Shown: positions 12,371-23,099, counted from the first letter of the stretch. The stretch: 64,000 bases of DNA from Symsagittifera roscoffensis (GCF_963678635.1 NC_087065.1:66745374-66809373), one strand, 5' to 3'. Translations and numbers: made by a program. Notes: generated from the sequence alone by a model not told the origin.

Positions 12371-13224
12371 GAAGGATTTGGCAGTTCTCGAGTTCTCAAG
12401 TTGGGCAGAACGGGTATCCTTAAAATCCACATTACATTATAGGAGATAAGTGTAAAATTGGATAAGCGAAATCCCCCGGTTTTGAGGAACGTTTTTACTT
12501 GAGCAGGCCTGGAGACAGGTCTACGGTTTTCTCTTGAGAGGTTTAGCACCCGGCGCTTAAGGTAATTTTAGGCTTAAGAAGGGGGGCTAAAAAAGGGGGA
12601 GGTTAGAAGGGGGCTGGTTAAGTTAGAGGTTGGCGGTTATAATTTGTAAAAAGGGGGGACACATTAGAGTAACTAATTGGTCGGCATCGTCGACTTAGTT
12701 ACATTAGATATTTACACGCGTTGGTTATAGGAAGCGGATATCGAAAATTAGAATCAGGTTAAGGTAGGTACCCTGGTCGGATCGGTAGGGGGGAACGGAC
12801 ATAGACAGTTTTTGTGATACCCCATAAGATCGCTAGCAGGGGGGAGGAAAACGCGTGGCAATTAAGTACCAGACATTTTTTCGATAGAAGGTAGACATTT
12901 GTCACCTTTGAATTTTAGGTGGGTTCATCTCTTTGTTTTTATTATTTTTTCTTGCTTAGATTTTTGTTGCATTTTGGTAAGGATTTGTGTTTGGTTTTTA
13001 TAAGAACAGTGATCACAAGATACCTGCGCACAGGTTTTGGTTTCAAGTTGCTTGGAACATTGAAAAAGAGGTAACTAAAAAAGGGGTGTCAGCATTTGGC
13101 CACTAAGAGAGGGTTTTTGGGAAAATTTTTACTAGAGCTTGAGTGGTGGTGCAAGGTGCAGTGAATCAAGAAGTCCCTAAAACGAAGAAGAAAGAGGTCC
13201 CACCGCTCAAACACTTGTTAATAG

Positions 13225-14080
13225 TCTTGGGACAGTGCTAAAGAAGTCTTGGGACAGTGCAGTCTGGGGACAGTCTTGGGACAGTGCAGTCCTGGGATAG
13301 TCTTGGACCAGAGCAGTCTTGGTACAGTCTTGGGACAGTACAGCCTTGAGACAATACAGTCTTGGGACGCTACGATCTTGGGACAGTGGTCTTGGGATAG
13401 TGGTCTTGGGACAGTGGTCTTGGGAGACTAGTCTTGGGACAGTGGACTTGGGACAGTGGTCTTGGGACAGTGGTCTTGGGACAGTGGTCTTGGGATAGTG
13501 GTCTTGGGACACTAGTCTTGGGACGGTGGTCTTGGGACAGTGGTCTTGGGATAGTGGTCTTGGGACAGTGGTCTTGGGACACTAGCCTTGGGACAGGTCT
13601 TGGGACAGTGGTGTTGGGGCAGTGGTCTTGGGACAGTGGTCTTGGGACAGTGGTCTTGGGACAGTGGTCTTGGGACAGTGGTCTTGGGATAGTGGTCTTG
13701 GGACAGTGGTCTTGGGACACTAGCCTTGGGACACTAGTCTTGGGATAGCAGCCTTGGGATACTAGCCTTGGGACAGTAGTCTTGGGACAGTGGCCTTGGG
13801 ACACTAGTCCTGGGATAGTAGCCTTGGGACACTAGTCTTGGGACAGTAGTCTTGGGACACTAGCCTTGGGACACTAGTCTTGGGACAGTAGTCTTGGGAC
13901 AGTAGCCTTGGGACAGTAGTCTTGGGACAGTAGTCTTGGGACACTAGGCTTGGGAAAGGGGTCTTGGGACACTGACAAAAAGTACTGGGACAGTACCGAA
14001 CAGTCTTGGGACAGTAGAAAGAAAGCCTGGGACGGTACAAAAAAGAGTAGGGACAGTAACTGGAAGTCTTGGGACGGTAT
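13225..14080 (+). repeat. 14-bp minisatellite in element B leader
   Basis: Roughly sixty units of GTCTTGGGACAGTG, with variants ending in ACTA or ATAGTG and some longer spacers at both edges. Most regular between 13375 and 13960. Each unit carries one GGG, so the + strand is a dense array of G-triplets. Confidence 0.95.
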
Positions 14081-14316
14081 AAAAATTGAAGTAACATTAC
14101 AATAAGTGTTTTGAGACAGAACAATACATGTCGGAACCCGGTACGGTTGAAACCACAAATAAAGAAAGTTACTCGAAAGGTTGTGAAACAGAACTGGGAA
14201 CAAGGTTTTTATCACGTTGTATATTTCCTTTTAAGAATTTTTTCATAATAGATTTTATTTTTAGAATGGAATTGTGTATATAATAATATTGTAAATAAAA
14301 GCAATTGTAAATAGAA

Positions 14317-17304
14317 ATGATGAGACGGAGTAGGGTACCGGTGCTCGAAAAAAGGTCAAGTGGATCAAACACGAAATATAACTCGTCGCTGCGCGGAACG
14401 ACATCAATGGGCCCAAGGAAAACAAAAGATAACTTTTCAGTTAGCATAGTCAGCACGATGAGTAGTACCGAGAACAAGGCGAGAGAAGGTGCTAAAGACA
14501 AACAGGTGGATCCCACAATTGAAATCGATCTAGAGACACCAGACCAGAGCGTAGATGAAGTGGAGAAGAAGACAACGGAATCCACACCGATGCCCCATAT
14601 GGAAGATCAGAATCCAAAAACCGTGGAGTTTTCGCCGATAGACGCGTTGGAAGACACAACAGACAATACCCGAGAAACGGTGAAAGACGACTCTCAAGTA
14701 AAGAAGACATCTTTTACAGAAAAGTTGGCGATGATGGTCGGAATGAAATCGAAAGACAACACGGCCGAAGAATCAAAAACTGAAAGAGCACGAACATTTG
14801 GGACAGTGAGCACGAAGGCGACAGAAGCCGACCTAAAGGAAGAACAAGCCAGAAAGGAAGCGACAGCCGAAAACAAGACAACGGCTGATCATGAAACAGC
14901 TACTCTTGAGCTTGTCGACCTGATGACAAAACTAAATCAGATCGACAAGAAACTAAAGTACAGTGAGGAAGATAGAGACTTAATAAGGAAAGAGTTGAAA
15001 TACAACAAACACGAGTATCTGGATAGTTATTTTAACCTGGCTAAGGCGACAGACGAGAGACTCCAGCAGATGTCGGACAAGGTAGATGCCACCAATGAAG
15101 AACGAGACAAGAACATCAAAAAAGATATGCAACAGTTGAAAAACCGATATGATGATGTCAACAGCCAATTAGGTAGCCTGGAAAAGAGAATAGACACAAT
15201 GAACAGGAATCAGGCCGAAAGTTCGTGTGCAATACAGGCGAAATTGGATGCAATCTTGAGCAATTCTACCTCACAAGAAAGACCGGCAGCGGATCGCACG
15301 CAAGGCACCAGAGTTGACTTTGTAGAACCACAAAGGAACAAACGGCAATCGACACCGTTGCCTTTAACCCGGGATGCGGTAAGCACAGCACCAACGGCTG
15401 CAAAAACAATCATGAAAAATGGAACATCAAACACAATGAGTGGTCCGGGGAACTCAACAGCTAGCAGCAACGCAGGTCCGGATGCCATGACGTGGGCAAG
15501 CACTTGGGAGATGATGAACAGGACTCTAGAGGCCTTCGCCACGAGGAATACTGACTCGAGCGATAGGAGAGACGGAAAATCAAGAAAAACTTTAAAGAAG
15601 CCAAAAGAATTCAAAGACGACTCCGATGGATGCATTGACACCTGGGTGGAAGTGATGAGATTACACCTAGAGCAAGATAACTTAAATGATGAAAGGCAAG
15701 CATGCACAGCCATACTCAGCAACCTGGAAGGCACGGCATTAAAATGCGTGGTTGCAAAGAAAGAAGAAGAACGCGATACCGCGGACAAAATCTTCGAAAT
15801 ATTGCTGAATCGATTCGGGTCAGGCATGAAGGGTCACCAAGCGATGATGCGATTTGAAAAGAGAAGGCAGAGGGACAATGAGTCAATTGATCGGTTCCTA
15901 GATGACCTTGCGAGCTTGAGAAGAAGGAGTGACCCAGAGGAGTCGACAAATAGAAGAAACTTTAGCATTGCCTCGAAGTTCATTGATGGGGTAAAAAGTG
16001 ATGACTTAAGAACAATGTTAGCAACATACTACACATTGTCGAAAGACAGCGCACCGACCCCAGCAGAAATGAGACAGAAATCAAGGGAATACATGCTGAT
16101 GAAGCCCAAGAAATACTCATATTCAGAAAACAGGAACACGCAAGGGGGAAGTCAACCTCAGAGGTCGTCGTGGTACAAGCCTAGAGATGACATGGACAAG
16201 CGCAGATCATGCGCGAACTGCGGGTCGGCGGATCACCACGTGGCTGACTGCACAACATACAATCAAGGCATGAAGAGTCTAGGATACGCACCGGATGAGG
16301 AGGACATGAGCCAGATGGAGGAACACGAGTACTATAGCGGCTTAATCATCAAGATAGGCGCGAGATGCTTCTTCTGTAACCAAGAAGGGCACTTCAGAAT
16401 GGATTGCCCCCTGTTCTGGGAAGCGATCAAGGACCAGAGTCACCCCAAACATAAGTTGGCATTAGCGGCGGTGCAGAATCAGCGGAACAGACAAAACGAG
16501 TTTGAACCTAGGAACTTAGGAGCACCAAGCACGGAATTGCCGACGAAAACAGTGAAAGCTGCAACACATGTTAAGGATGCGATAGAATCCGCAGCCAGGA
16601 ACTCTCTAGAGATAAATTATGAGAAAGCGGCGACGGAAGCAATTAACAAAGTGAAACAGGATCTGGCTGCGAAAGAAATAGAGAACCGACTAAAGCTGGA
16701 GATCGAAAGACAGAATTTCAACGAAGCATTAACTGGATCAAAGCCAACACCAGAGGCTGTACCGGGCTCGACAAAGACCGGGATTTGTAACACTGTAAAA
16801 ATGGTGACGGGAAAGCCATTCGGCATATCGAAAATCGGGGCTAGAATAATGTCGATAATCACAGTGGGCGGCCACGAGGTAACCAGAAACTTGAGCGAAC
16901 CGAGCGACCAGACAATAATGCAAATTGACGTGTACGCAGATTACTTGAGTTGTATAAGCCCACAAACGACTTCTAGAGCGTTGAGAGCACTACTCACGAG
17001 AGGGGGCAGCAAGTCGGTACGTGTTGATAACAGGCATACTGAAGCTTATGGTCCACACGAGGTGATGCTAAATATAGATGGAATCAACATCTATACCAAG
17101 ACAATGATAACATGTGACGAAGACCTAATTGGGCAAATCTACGTAGGGAAAAAAGAGTTGAAAGTGAGATCGATTGGACACTGCGCCATGCTTGAAGAAG
17201 ATGCGATGCACATCGGGACGGAGGCAGATGTGACAGGGCACGTGCTAGACATAAGTGGCAAAAAGACTCAGTTACGTGGGTTACTTGATACGGGATCAGT
17301 TTGA
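14317..17304 (+). CDS. Gag polyprotein of element B, running into the protease motif
   Basis: Structural protein of the retrotransposon particle, 995 codons from ATG 14317. Residues 1-190 are charged and Ser/Thr-rich, about 190-330 a probable coiled coil, about 430-600 the capsid-like domain (W-V-E-V-M-R-L ... I-D-R-F-L-D-D-L ... I-A-S-K-F-I-D-G-V). Two perfect CX2CX4HX4C zinc knuckles start at residues 632 and 684. About 250 residues follow before the frame ends in the aspartic protease signature D-T-G-S-V (residues 991-995). Gag therefore includes the N-terminal part of protease, and pol continues in the -1 frame from 17301. Either a programmed frameshift or, more likely, a one-base deletion separates them. 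Confidence 0.93.
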   Translation: MMRRSRVPVLEKRSSGSNTKYNSSLRGTTSMGPRKTKDNFSVSIVSTMSSTENKAREGAKDKQVDPTIEIDLETPDQSVDEVEKKTTESTPMPHMEDQNPKTVEFSPIDALEDTTDNTRETVKDDSQVKKTSFTEKLAMMVGMKSKDNTAEESKTERARTFGTVSTKATEADLKEEQARKEATAENKTTADHETATLELVDLMTKLNQIDKKLKYSEEDRDLIRKELKYNKHEYLDSYFNLAKATDERLQQMSDKVDATNEERDKNIKKDMQQLKNRYDDVNSQLGSLEKRIDTMNRNQAESSCAIQAKLDAILSNSTSQERPAADRTQGTRVDFVEPQRNKRQSTPLPLTRDAVSTAPTAAKTIMKNGTSNTMSGPGNSTASSNAGPDAMTWASTWEMMNRTLEAFATRNTDSSDRRDGKSRKTLKKPKEFKDDSDGCIDTWVEVMRLHLEQDNLNDERQACTAILSNLEGTALKCVVAKKEEERDTADKIFEILLNRFGSGMKGHQAMMRFEKRRQRDNESIDRFLDDLASLRRRSDPEESTNRRNFSIASKFIDGVKSDDLRTMLATYYTLSKDSAPTPAEMRQKSREYMLMKPKKYSYSENRNTQGGSQPQRSSWYKPRDDMDKRRSCANCGSADHHVADCTTYNQGMKSLGYAPDEEDMSQMEEHEYYSGLIIKIGARCFFCNQEGHFRMDCPLFWEAIKDQSHPKHKLALAAVQNQRNRQNEFEPRNLGAPSTELPTKTVKAATHVKDAIESAARNSLEINYEKAATEAINKVKQDLAAKEIENRLKLEIERQNFNEALTGSKPTPEAVPGSTKTGICNTVKMVTGKPFGISKIGARIMSIITVGGHEVTRNLSEPSDQTIMQIDVYADYLSCISPQTTSRALRALLTRGGSKSVRVDNRHTEAYGPHEVMLNIDGINIYTKTMITCDEDLIGQIYVGKKELKVRSIGHCAMLEEDAMHIGTEADVTGHVLDISGKKTQLRGLLDTGSV

Positions 17305-20300
17305 GCGTCATACCAATCGAAACTTGGGAACGAATGGGCTTTAACAAAGGTGATTTGATAGACTCGAGAATACGGCTGTCAGCTGCAAACAAAGGGGCCC
17401 TTCGGGTGCGGGGCAGGACGCCGATAATAGCCCTCAATTTGGAGGAACGTAACCTGTGGATGAGCTTTCTCGTGGTAGAAAACCTAGATGAATCTGACCA
17501 ATTCATTTTGGGCAGAGACTTCATCAGGAATATCGATGTAGCGATTGATCTAAATAACGCAATGTTCAGGATACGGAACCCGGATAGGAGGTACGCAATC
17601 AAACCGGTAAATTTAATAATGGCAAATGAAACCAAAGCACCGGCATTCTTGAGTAGGAGGGTGAGGTTAAAGGCAAATGAAGCGGCAATCGTAGGCTTGA
17701 GGATGAAAAATTACAATGAACTAAGTGACAACAAGCAAGTGTGTATAGTTCCGAATCCTAATAGTCGAAGTGCTGCTGTTTTAGGAAGATCCTTCTCGAT
17801 AACGAAGAGCGGCCTCTGCGTCAGTGTCTTGTTGAATACTCTTGATATACCGATCACGATACAGAGAGGGAGGAAACTGGGATATGCTTTACCGGTTAAA
17901 ACCCGATATGAAACAACTGAGAACTCAAAACAAAATGAAGTTGTTGATTGTCCCAATCATAGGGACAAAATTTGTATCTTGAAACGATTGCAGAAAATAA
18001 AAGATTCTTCAGGTCTTGTCAAATCACTTAAGTCAGAGACAGACGATGGGCTGTCGAGCTGTTCGAACTTTCCAGAGCAGCCCACACTAGATGAAATGCA
18101 AACTGATAAACCGGTTCTGCCGGAGATTGAACATTTGAGAGGCAAACTGACAGATGAACAGCTCGAAGCCATCAAGGACGTACTAGAGCGGAACGAAGAA
18201 GTTTTTTCGAGGCATAAAGCGGATATCGGGTGTTGTAATTTCGTTGAGCATGAAATAGAACTTGAGGAGAACGCGATACCCCACAGGGAGGGGGCGAGGC
18301 GCATGACCCCACACAAATCGGAGGCGTGTAGAAAAGAAATCGAGACGTTACTAGAGTATGACATGATAGAACTATCCAAGTCACCGTGGGCGTGTGGAGT
18401 AGTGATGGCCAAAAAGAAAGGCGACCAGTTGAGGTTTTGTTGTGACTTTCGATACCTGAACTCCGTCACGGTGAAGGATGCCTATCCCATACCTAGGATT
18501 GATGAGAGCCTCTCGAAGTTAGGTGATGCAAAATTTTTTACGACTCTTGGTTTAGGCTCGGCCTTTTGGCAGGTACCACTAAGGAAGCAGGACAGGGACA
18601 AGACAGGGTTTGCCTGCGAGTTGGGTCTGTTTCAATGGAAACGGATGCCGTTTGGACTTTGCAATGCCACGGCCACGTTTCAGCGGTTGATGGCACACGC
18701 GCTGATAGGCGTGACGAAGAAGTATGGCAATCTGGTAATGTGCTACGTGGATGACGTAGTAATAGCGACGCCCACACTAGAAGACCACATTGAGAGACTT
18801 GACGAAGTGTTTGCATGCATGAAAAGGTCGGGGCTAAAGTGTAAACCATCAAAGTGCGAGATACTCAAGGACTCAATAAAATACTTGGGCAGGATGGTAG
18901 ACAAGCACGGCATCAGACCTGATCCGCACGCCGTGGAAGCAGTCCTAACCTGGAAATCACCGAAGACAGAACACCAGTTGATGAGCTTCCTGGGTTTCGC
19001 TAACTTTTATAGAGAGTTCATCAAAGGCTATGCGGACAAGGTATACCCGATGCAACAATTAATGAGACACAAGGGCAAGAAGTTCACGTGGAACAACCCA
19101 GCAGACGAGTCATTCCAGAGAATAAAGAAAGAGCTATGTGAGGCACCAGTACTGGGTATGCCGACTGAGAAAGGGATGTACGTGCTGGACACAGATGCGT
19201 CGGTAGTCGCGATTTCTGGAATTCTCCATCAAGAACAAGAATGGAATGGGAAGACAGTCTTGAGACCAATAGCGTACGGAAGCAAAGTCCTGAGTGACAC
19301 GGAAATGAAGTACGGAGCAACGAAAGCAGAGATGTTCGCGGTGGTTACCTTTGTCGAGAAATACAGGGCATACCTGGGCAGTGAGCCATTCAAGTTGCGA
19401 GTCGACAATCGAGCACTGAGCTGGCTGAAAACGTACTCAATGGACCAAAGTTACATTGGGAGGTGGATAGTTCGCCTGGACGGATACAACATGATAATTG
19501 AGCATAGAACACGAGATAAACATCAGAATGCCGACAGCTTGAGTAAGAAGACGGAGTTCTATGAGAGACAAGAGCAAAGAGAGGCAGACAGACCTGAAAT
19601 CAAAGATGGCTTCTCCTTCATGGACAAGGAAACGTACGACAGTCTTCCACTCACGAGATGGCTGGACAAATCAGGCAAACCGATTGAAGATCATCCTGAA
19701 TTACCTAAAGAACCTCCAGAAAAGACCATCTTGAAGAAGAGCAGAAGGATTCCGATAGAAATAATACTAAAGTCGAAGATCGTGAGGGAGACGCTCAAGG
19801 CAAAAGGCTATGATCTTAACCAGGTAGAAGCAGGAACTGCACAGATAGATGATGACTTAATGAGGTTGCTCGAGAAACTATCAGATGAGAAGCCCGTGAT
19901 CCAAGAGAAGGGTCAAGAGGAACCGGAAGTCACTATACTTCGGAGAAAAGAAACAGTGAACAATACTGACTCCTCAAGAGGAAGCGTCACTGACAGCAAA
20001 GATGTCGTGCGGTCACTAGTTGACAAAATCCCCGAAAACATTCTGGAGCAGACCAATGTTAGGAAAAAGAAAGTGACGTTCAAAGAAGATACTGAACACC
20101 TGGGACTAGGTCAAGAGTCCGGGGAGTGTTCCATGTTCACGGAAGAAGAAACCGGAGAAGGAAAATTGTCCGGGGAGCGTGAAGAATGGGATGAAGACTC
20201 GGATGAGAGCAGCGAAAACCAAGACAGTCTGTGCATGATATTGGCGGAAGAGAAGACAAGGCACCAAGACAGGGAGTTACAGACGGATCCATCTTCAGGA

Positions 20301-23099
20301 ACGTACAATCTGGAAGTACAGGAGATACGAGGTGGTGAAGAACTTGAGAAAATTGCGGTTTCAAGGAAGCCATTCAGGGAATTATCATGCAACTCAAACG
20401 TCAGAACGAAAATCGTGAAAAGGATGATATGCGTGAAGCTGAGTGATGACATCCACAACCCTGGTGAGATGAATGGACAGATCATGGCGCTAAAGGAGCA
20501 TGTCAAGGCAAGATATAGGCTGTCAGACCTAATAAGAGCCCAAAAGAATGACAAAATGACAAGTAACCTCTCCAAATGGATCCAGTCGGGGGTCAAGGAG
20601 AAGGGGGAACTCGAGGAAGACAGCTACAAGATCTTGAGCCAGTTCTACAAAGAGAAGAAAGACTTACTCTACCACACAGCTGATGGAGTGGTAGCATGCA
20701 AGAGGAAAGATGAGGAGAAGATATTACACAAACACAACCTCATCATACTGCCACAATTGTATCAAACGGAGGTGCTTTTCAGCTCGCACGACCAGATGGG
20801 GCACCAGGGGATAGATAAAGTACAACAAAGGATACTTCACAGGTTTGATTGGCCAGGAATGAGAAAAGCTTGCGAGAGATGGGTGAATGCCTGCTTGGCA
20901 TGCCTCCAGGTAAAAGACCCAGGGAAGATGAAGTTTCCCCTCAAGTCCGTCGAGAGCTCAGAGCTCAATGAAGTGGTGCAGATAGACCATCAAAAAATCT
21001 GCATGACGGAGTCGGGATATAACCAGATACTGGTTATAATAGATCACTTCACAAAGTTGGCGGAAGCGGTTCCGTGCCAGACAGCCTCGGCCGAGGAGAC
21101 ATGTGATCATCTGATAACGCATTGGATATCGCGGTATGGTTGTCCAATGACTTTCCAGTCGGACAACGGCAAAGCTTTTGTGGGGGACTTGACAAAAGAA
21201 TTGATGAGGAGATCGCTTATTGCTCAAGCACACTCGACAACCTACCATCCACAGACCAACGGGTTGGTAGAGAGACAGAACAGGACACTGGTCAACATGT
21301 TAAGGGTGTACTGCTCAAGATACATGACGGACTGGGATAAATACCTGCCACAGGTAGTAGGGGCCTACAACAGTACACAGCACTCAACGACGGGCATCAG
21401 TCCCTTCATGATGTTGACGGGCAGGGAGAGAGCAATGCCTCTGACATTCTTTTACCCGGAATACGAGGGGAAAAGGACGTCGCCTCAGGCATACGTGAAA
21501 GAAGCGATCAAAAGACAACAGGAGCTAAACGAGCTATGCAGGAGGAACACGGCGCAAGCGCAAATGAGGCAACGCAGAAAATATGACAAAAAAATATTAC
21601 AAGCAAAGCCATATGAGGTGGGCCAATACGTGTGGGTCTTTCAAAATGTCATACCGCCCAAGGGAACGAAGAAACTACTCAAGAAGTGGAGGGGACCATT
21701 CATGATAACGGAAGTTCATCAACAAGGACGGTTCTACCGCTTGAGTACTGGGCGAGCAGCACATTATGAAAATCTGAAGCCTCACGTTCCGTCCCCGGAG
21801 GACTGGTGCATACCGAAGGACATGGAGGGTCTCGAGTACCTGGTGATAGAGCCAGCGTGTGAAGTGAATGAAAAAGGCACCAGAGAGAAAAATGATGGTA
21901 ATGAGAACTTGAGTTTGGACGACAATGAAAAGATAGAGGTGGATTCTGAAGCAGGATCGGTTGTAGAAGAAGACTGGAACGACCCGGAGCAAGATGAGGT
22001 GCCGAAGTGGATGGAGCCAGATCGACCAATACCACCGGGGACCAGGACTGGCAATCGTAAACGGACCAGCATGAGGTACAACAGATACGTGGATGACTTC
22101 TTGATCGATAAGATACAGCCAGACAAATTGGGCGAGGAACTACTGAGTGCAGGCGAACTGGAAGCCGAAGAGGAATGGCAGGTCATTGACGATGGTGGAC
22201 ACTATCCGCAGGAAGACTACTCGACACCAGAATTGGAGACGGATCTCGAACAGAGTGAGATAGAGAGGAGGGAGAACACGAACTTGAGGATACTAGAGTG
22301 GATGCGCGATGTCAAAGACGAGAACCACGAAGGACAAAGCATTCAACAAGTCGACGTGTCATCGGCAAATTATATGAAGACAGAGGACCCTCTTTTCGGA
22401 TGGACGGCAACAGACAGGCCACTGGAAATTCCTCCGGACAATTCAGACCCGACAACATCGACGGGGACGTCGATAAATATTTTTGTCCGGGGAGTGGGGG
22501 TAGGACTTACCCACACCGGAAATTTGATGATAAAGAAGCTCAAGGAAGTGAGAGAAACAAGCGAATTGGAACTGGAAGAAGAAGAGCCAGAGCCTACCAT
22601 AGGTCGGAATTTCAAAACGAAGTTTGAAATACCCAATGAGTACTCGGAAAACATCATGATAACGGATAGCGACTTCATCCTGTCAAACAGGACTAGCGCG
22701 ATCTGCGTCACGGCGGACATGAGTTTCAAATCAAGATTGGAAGCTGACTTCAAAAGAGAGTACCAGAATGTGGAGTTTCTGTTCAGACAGAGACCAGGAC
22801 TGGGAGGGATGGCAGCGCTTCCACCATCAGTAGCACAAGTCCCGGGCAAATATCTGTGCTTCCTAGTGACGAGGGTCAATGACAGGAACACAATTGATCC
22901 CGAACACGTGATGTTGGCAATAACAAGACTACGAGACTTCATGATTGAAAGAGGAATAACGGAGGTCTCAATGTCGGTGTATGACCCAAACAGGGGCAAA
23001 CATAGCTCAAGGGATTTGTACGCTATCCTACACGTAGTCTTCGCGGAAACTGAGATAATGGTGTATCTTCACAAGAAATACTACTTGAGCATCGCCTGA
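17301..23099 (+). CDS. Pol polyprotein of element B: protease, RT, RNase H, integrase, macro-like domain
   Basis: 1932 codons with no ATG at the start (the frame opens at TTG), so it depends on gag. In order: rest of the retropepsin (about 1-110); RT (about 330-560) with YVDD at 482-485 but Gly at residue 417 where motif A should have the catalytic Asp; RNase H (about 620-755: D-T-D-A-S, E, V-D-N, N-A-D-S); HHCC integrase zinc region (about 1155-1205); integrase core D-D-35-E (Asp near 1227, Asp near 1284, Glu); GPF motif and the Y-E-N-L-K-P end (about 1450-1490). An acidic linker follows, then residues 1780-1932 resemble a TARG1/OARD1-type macro domain, an unusual addition. The residue 417 change probably kills RT. 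Confidence 0.93.
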   Translation: MSVIPIETWERMGFNKGDLIDSRIRLSAANKGALRVRGRTPIIALNLEERNLWMSFLVVENLDESDQFILGRDFIRNIDVAIDLNNAMFRIRNPDRRYAIKPVNLIMANETKAPAFLSRRVRLKANEAAIVGLRMKNYNELSDNKQVCIVPNPNSRSAAVLGRSFSITKSGLCVSVLLNTLDIPITIQRGRKLGYALPVKTRYETTENSKQNEVVDCPNHRDKICILKRLQKIKDSSGLVKSLKSETDDGLSSCSNFPEQPTLDEMQTDKPVLPEIEHLRGKLTDEQLEAIKDVLERNEEVFSRHKADIGCCNFVEHEIELEENAIPHREGARRMTPHKSEACRKEIETLLEYDMIELSKSPWACGVVMAKKKGDQLRFCCDFRYLNSVTVKDAYPIPRIDESLSKLGDAKFFTTLGLGSAFWQVPLRKQDRDKTGFACELGLFQWKRMPFGLCNATATFQRLMAHALIGVTKKYGNLVMCYVDDVVIATPTLEDHIERLDEVFACMKRSGLKCKPSKCEILKDSIKYLGRMVDKHGIRPDPHAVEAVLTWKSPKTEHQLMSFLGFANFYREFIKGYADKVYPMQQLMRHKGKKFTWNNPADESFQRIKKELCEAPVLGMPTEKGMYVLDTDASVVAISGILHQEQEWNGKTVLRPIAYGSKVLSDTEMKYGATKAEMFAVVTFVEKYRAYLGSEPFKLRVDNRALSWLKTYSMDQSYIGRWIVRLDGYNMIIEHRTRDKHQNADSLSKKTEFYERQEQREADRPEIKDGFSFMDKETYDSLPLTRWLDKSGKPIEDHPELPKEPPEKTILKKSRRIPIEIILKSKIVRETLKAKGYDLNQVEAGTAQIDDDLMRLLEKLSDEKPVIQEKGQEEPEVTILRRKETVNNTDSSRGSVTDSKDVVRSLVDKIPENILEQTNVRKKKVTFKEDTEHLGLGQESGECSMFTEEETGEGKLSGEREEWDEDSDESSENQDSLCMILAEEKTRHQDRELQTDPSSGTYNLEVQEIRGGEELEKIAVSRKPFRELSCNSNVRTKIVKRMICVKLSDDIHNPGEMNGQIMALKEHVKARYRLSDLIRAQKNDKMTSNLSKWIQSGVKEKGELEEDSYKILSQFYKEKKDLLYHTADGVVACKRKDEEKILHKHNLIILPQLYQTEVLFSSHDQMGHQGIDKVQQRILHRFDWPGMRKACERWVNACLACLQVKDPGKMKFPLKSVESSELNEVVQIDHQKICMTESGYNQILVIIDHFTKLAEAVPCQTASAEETCDHLITHWISRYGCPMTFQSDNGKAFVGDLTKELMRRSLIAQAHSTTYHPQTNGLVERQNRTLVNMLRVYCSRYMTDWDKYLPQVVGAYNSTQHSTTGISPFMMLTGRERAMPLTFFYPEYEGKRTSPQAYVKEAIKRQQELNELCRRNTAQAQMRQRRKYDKKILQAKPYEVGQYVWVFQNVIPPKGTKKLLKKWRGPFMITEVHQQGRFYRLSTGRAAHYENLKPHVPSPEDWCIPKDMEGLEYLVIEPACEVNEKGTREKNDGNENLSLDDNEKIEVDSEAGSVVEEDWNDPEQDEVPKWMEPDRPIPPGTRTGNRKRTSMRYNRYVDDFLIDKIQPDKLGEELLSAGELEAEEEWQVIDDGGHYPQEDYSTPELETDLEQSEIERRENTNLRILEWMRDVKDENHEGQSIQQVDVSSANYMKTEDPLFGWTATDRPLEIPPDNSDPTTSTGTSINIFVRGVGVGLTHTGNLMIKKLKEVRETSELELEEEEPEPTIGRNFKTKFEIPNEYSENIMITDSDFILSNRTSAICVTADMSFKSRLEADFKREYQNVEFLFRQRPGLGGMAALPPSVAQVPGKYLCFLVTRVNDRNTIDPEHVMLAITRLRDFMIERGITEVSMSVYDPNRGKHSSRDLYAILHVVFAETEIMVYLHKKYYLSIA

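Larger units (their letters stand above)
11696..14316 (+). other. long untranslated leader of element B
   Basis: 2.6 kb between the LTR and gag with no believable gene. It holds an A-rich purine tract (about 11905-12000), three 70-bp repeats, several G-runs and the 14-bp minisatellite. Reverse-strand frames over the minisatellite are open only because the repeat lacks stops. Confidence 0.8.

Noticed and set aside
13207-14124. Long reverse-strand frames encoding Pro/Ser/Gln/Lys repeats (S-Q-D-H-C-P-K-T) over the minisatellite
   Set aside because: They exist because the 14-bp unit lacks stops in several frames; no start, no other coding signs, inside a retroelement leader.
15210-22999. Many reverse-strand open frames of 100-200 codons under gag and pol
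   Set aside because: Shadows of the GC-rich forward genes; hydrophobic, low-quality products with no domains.
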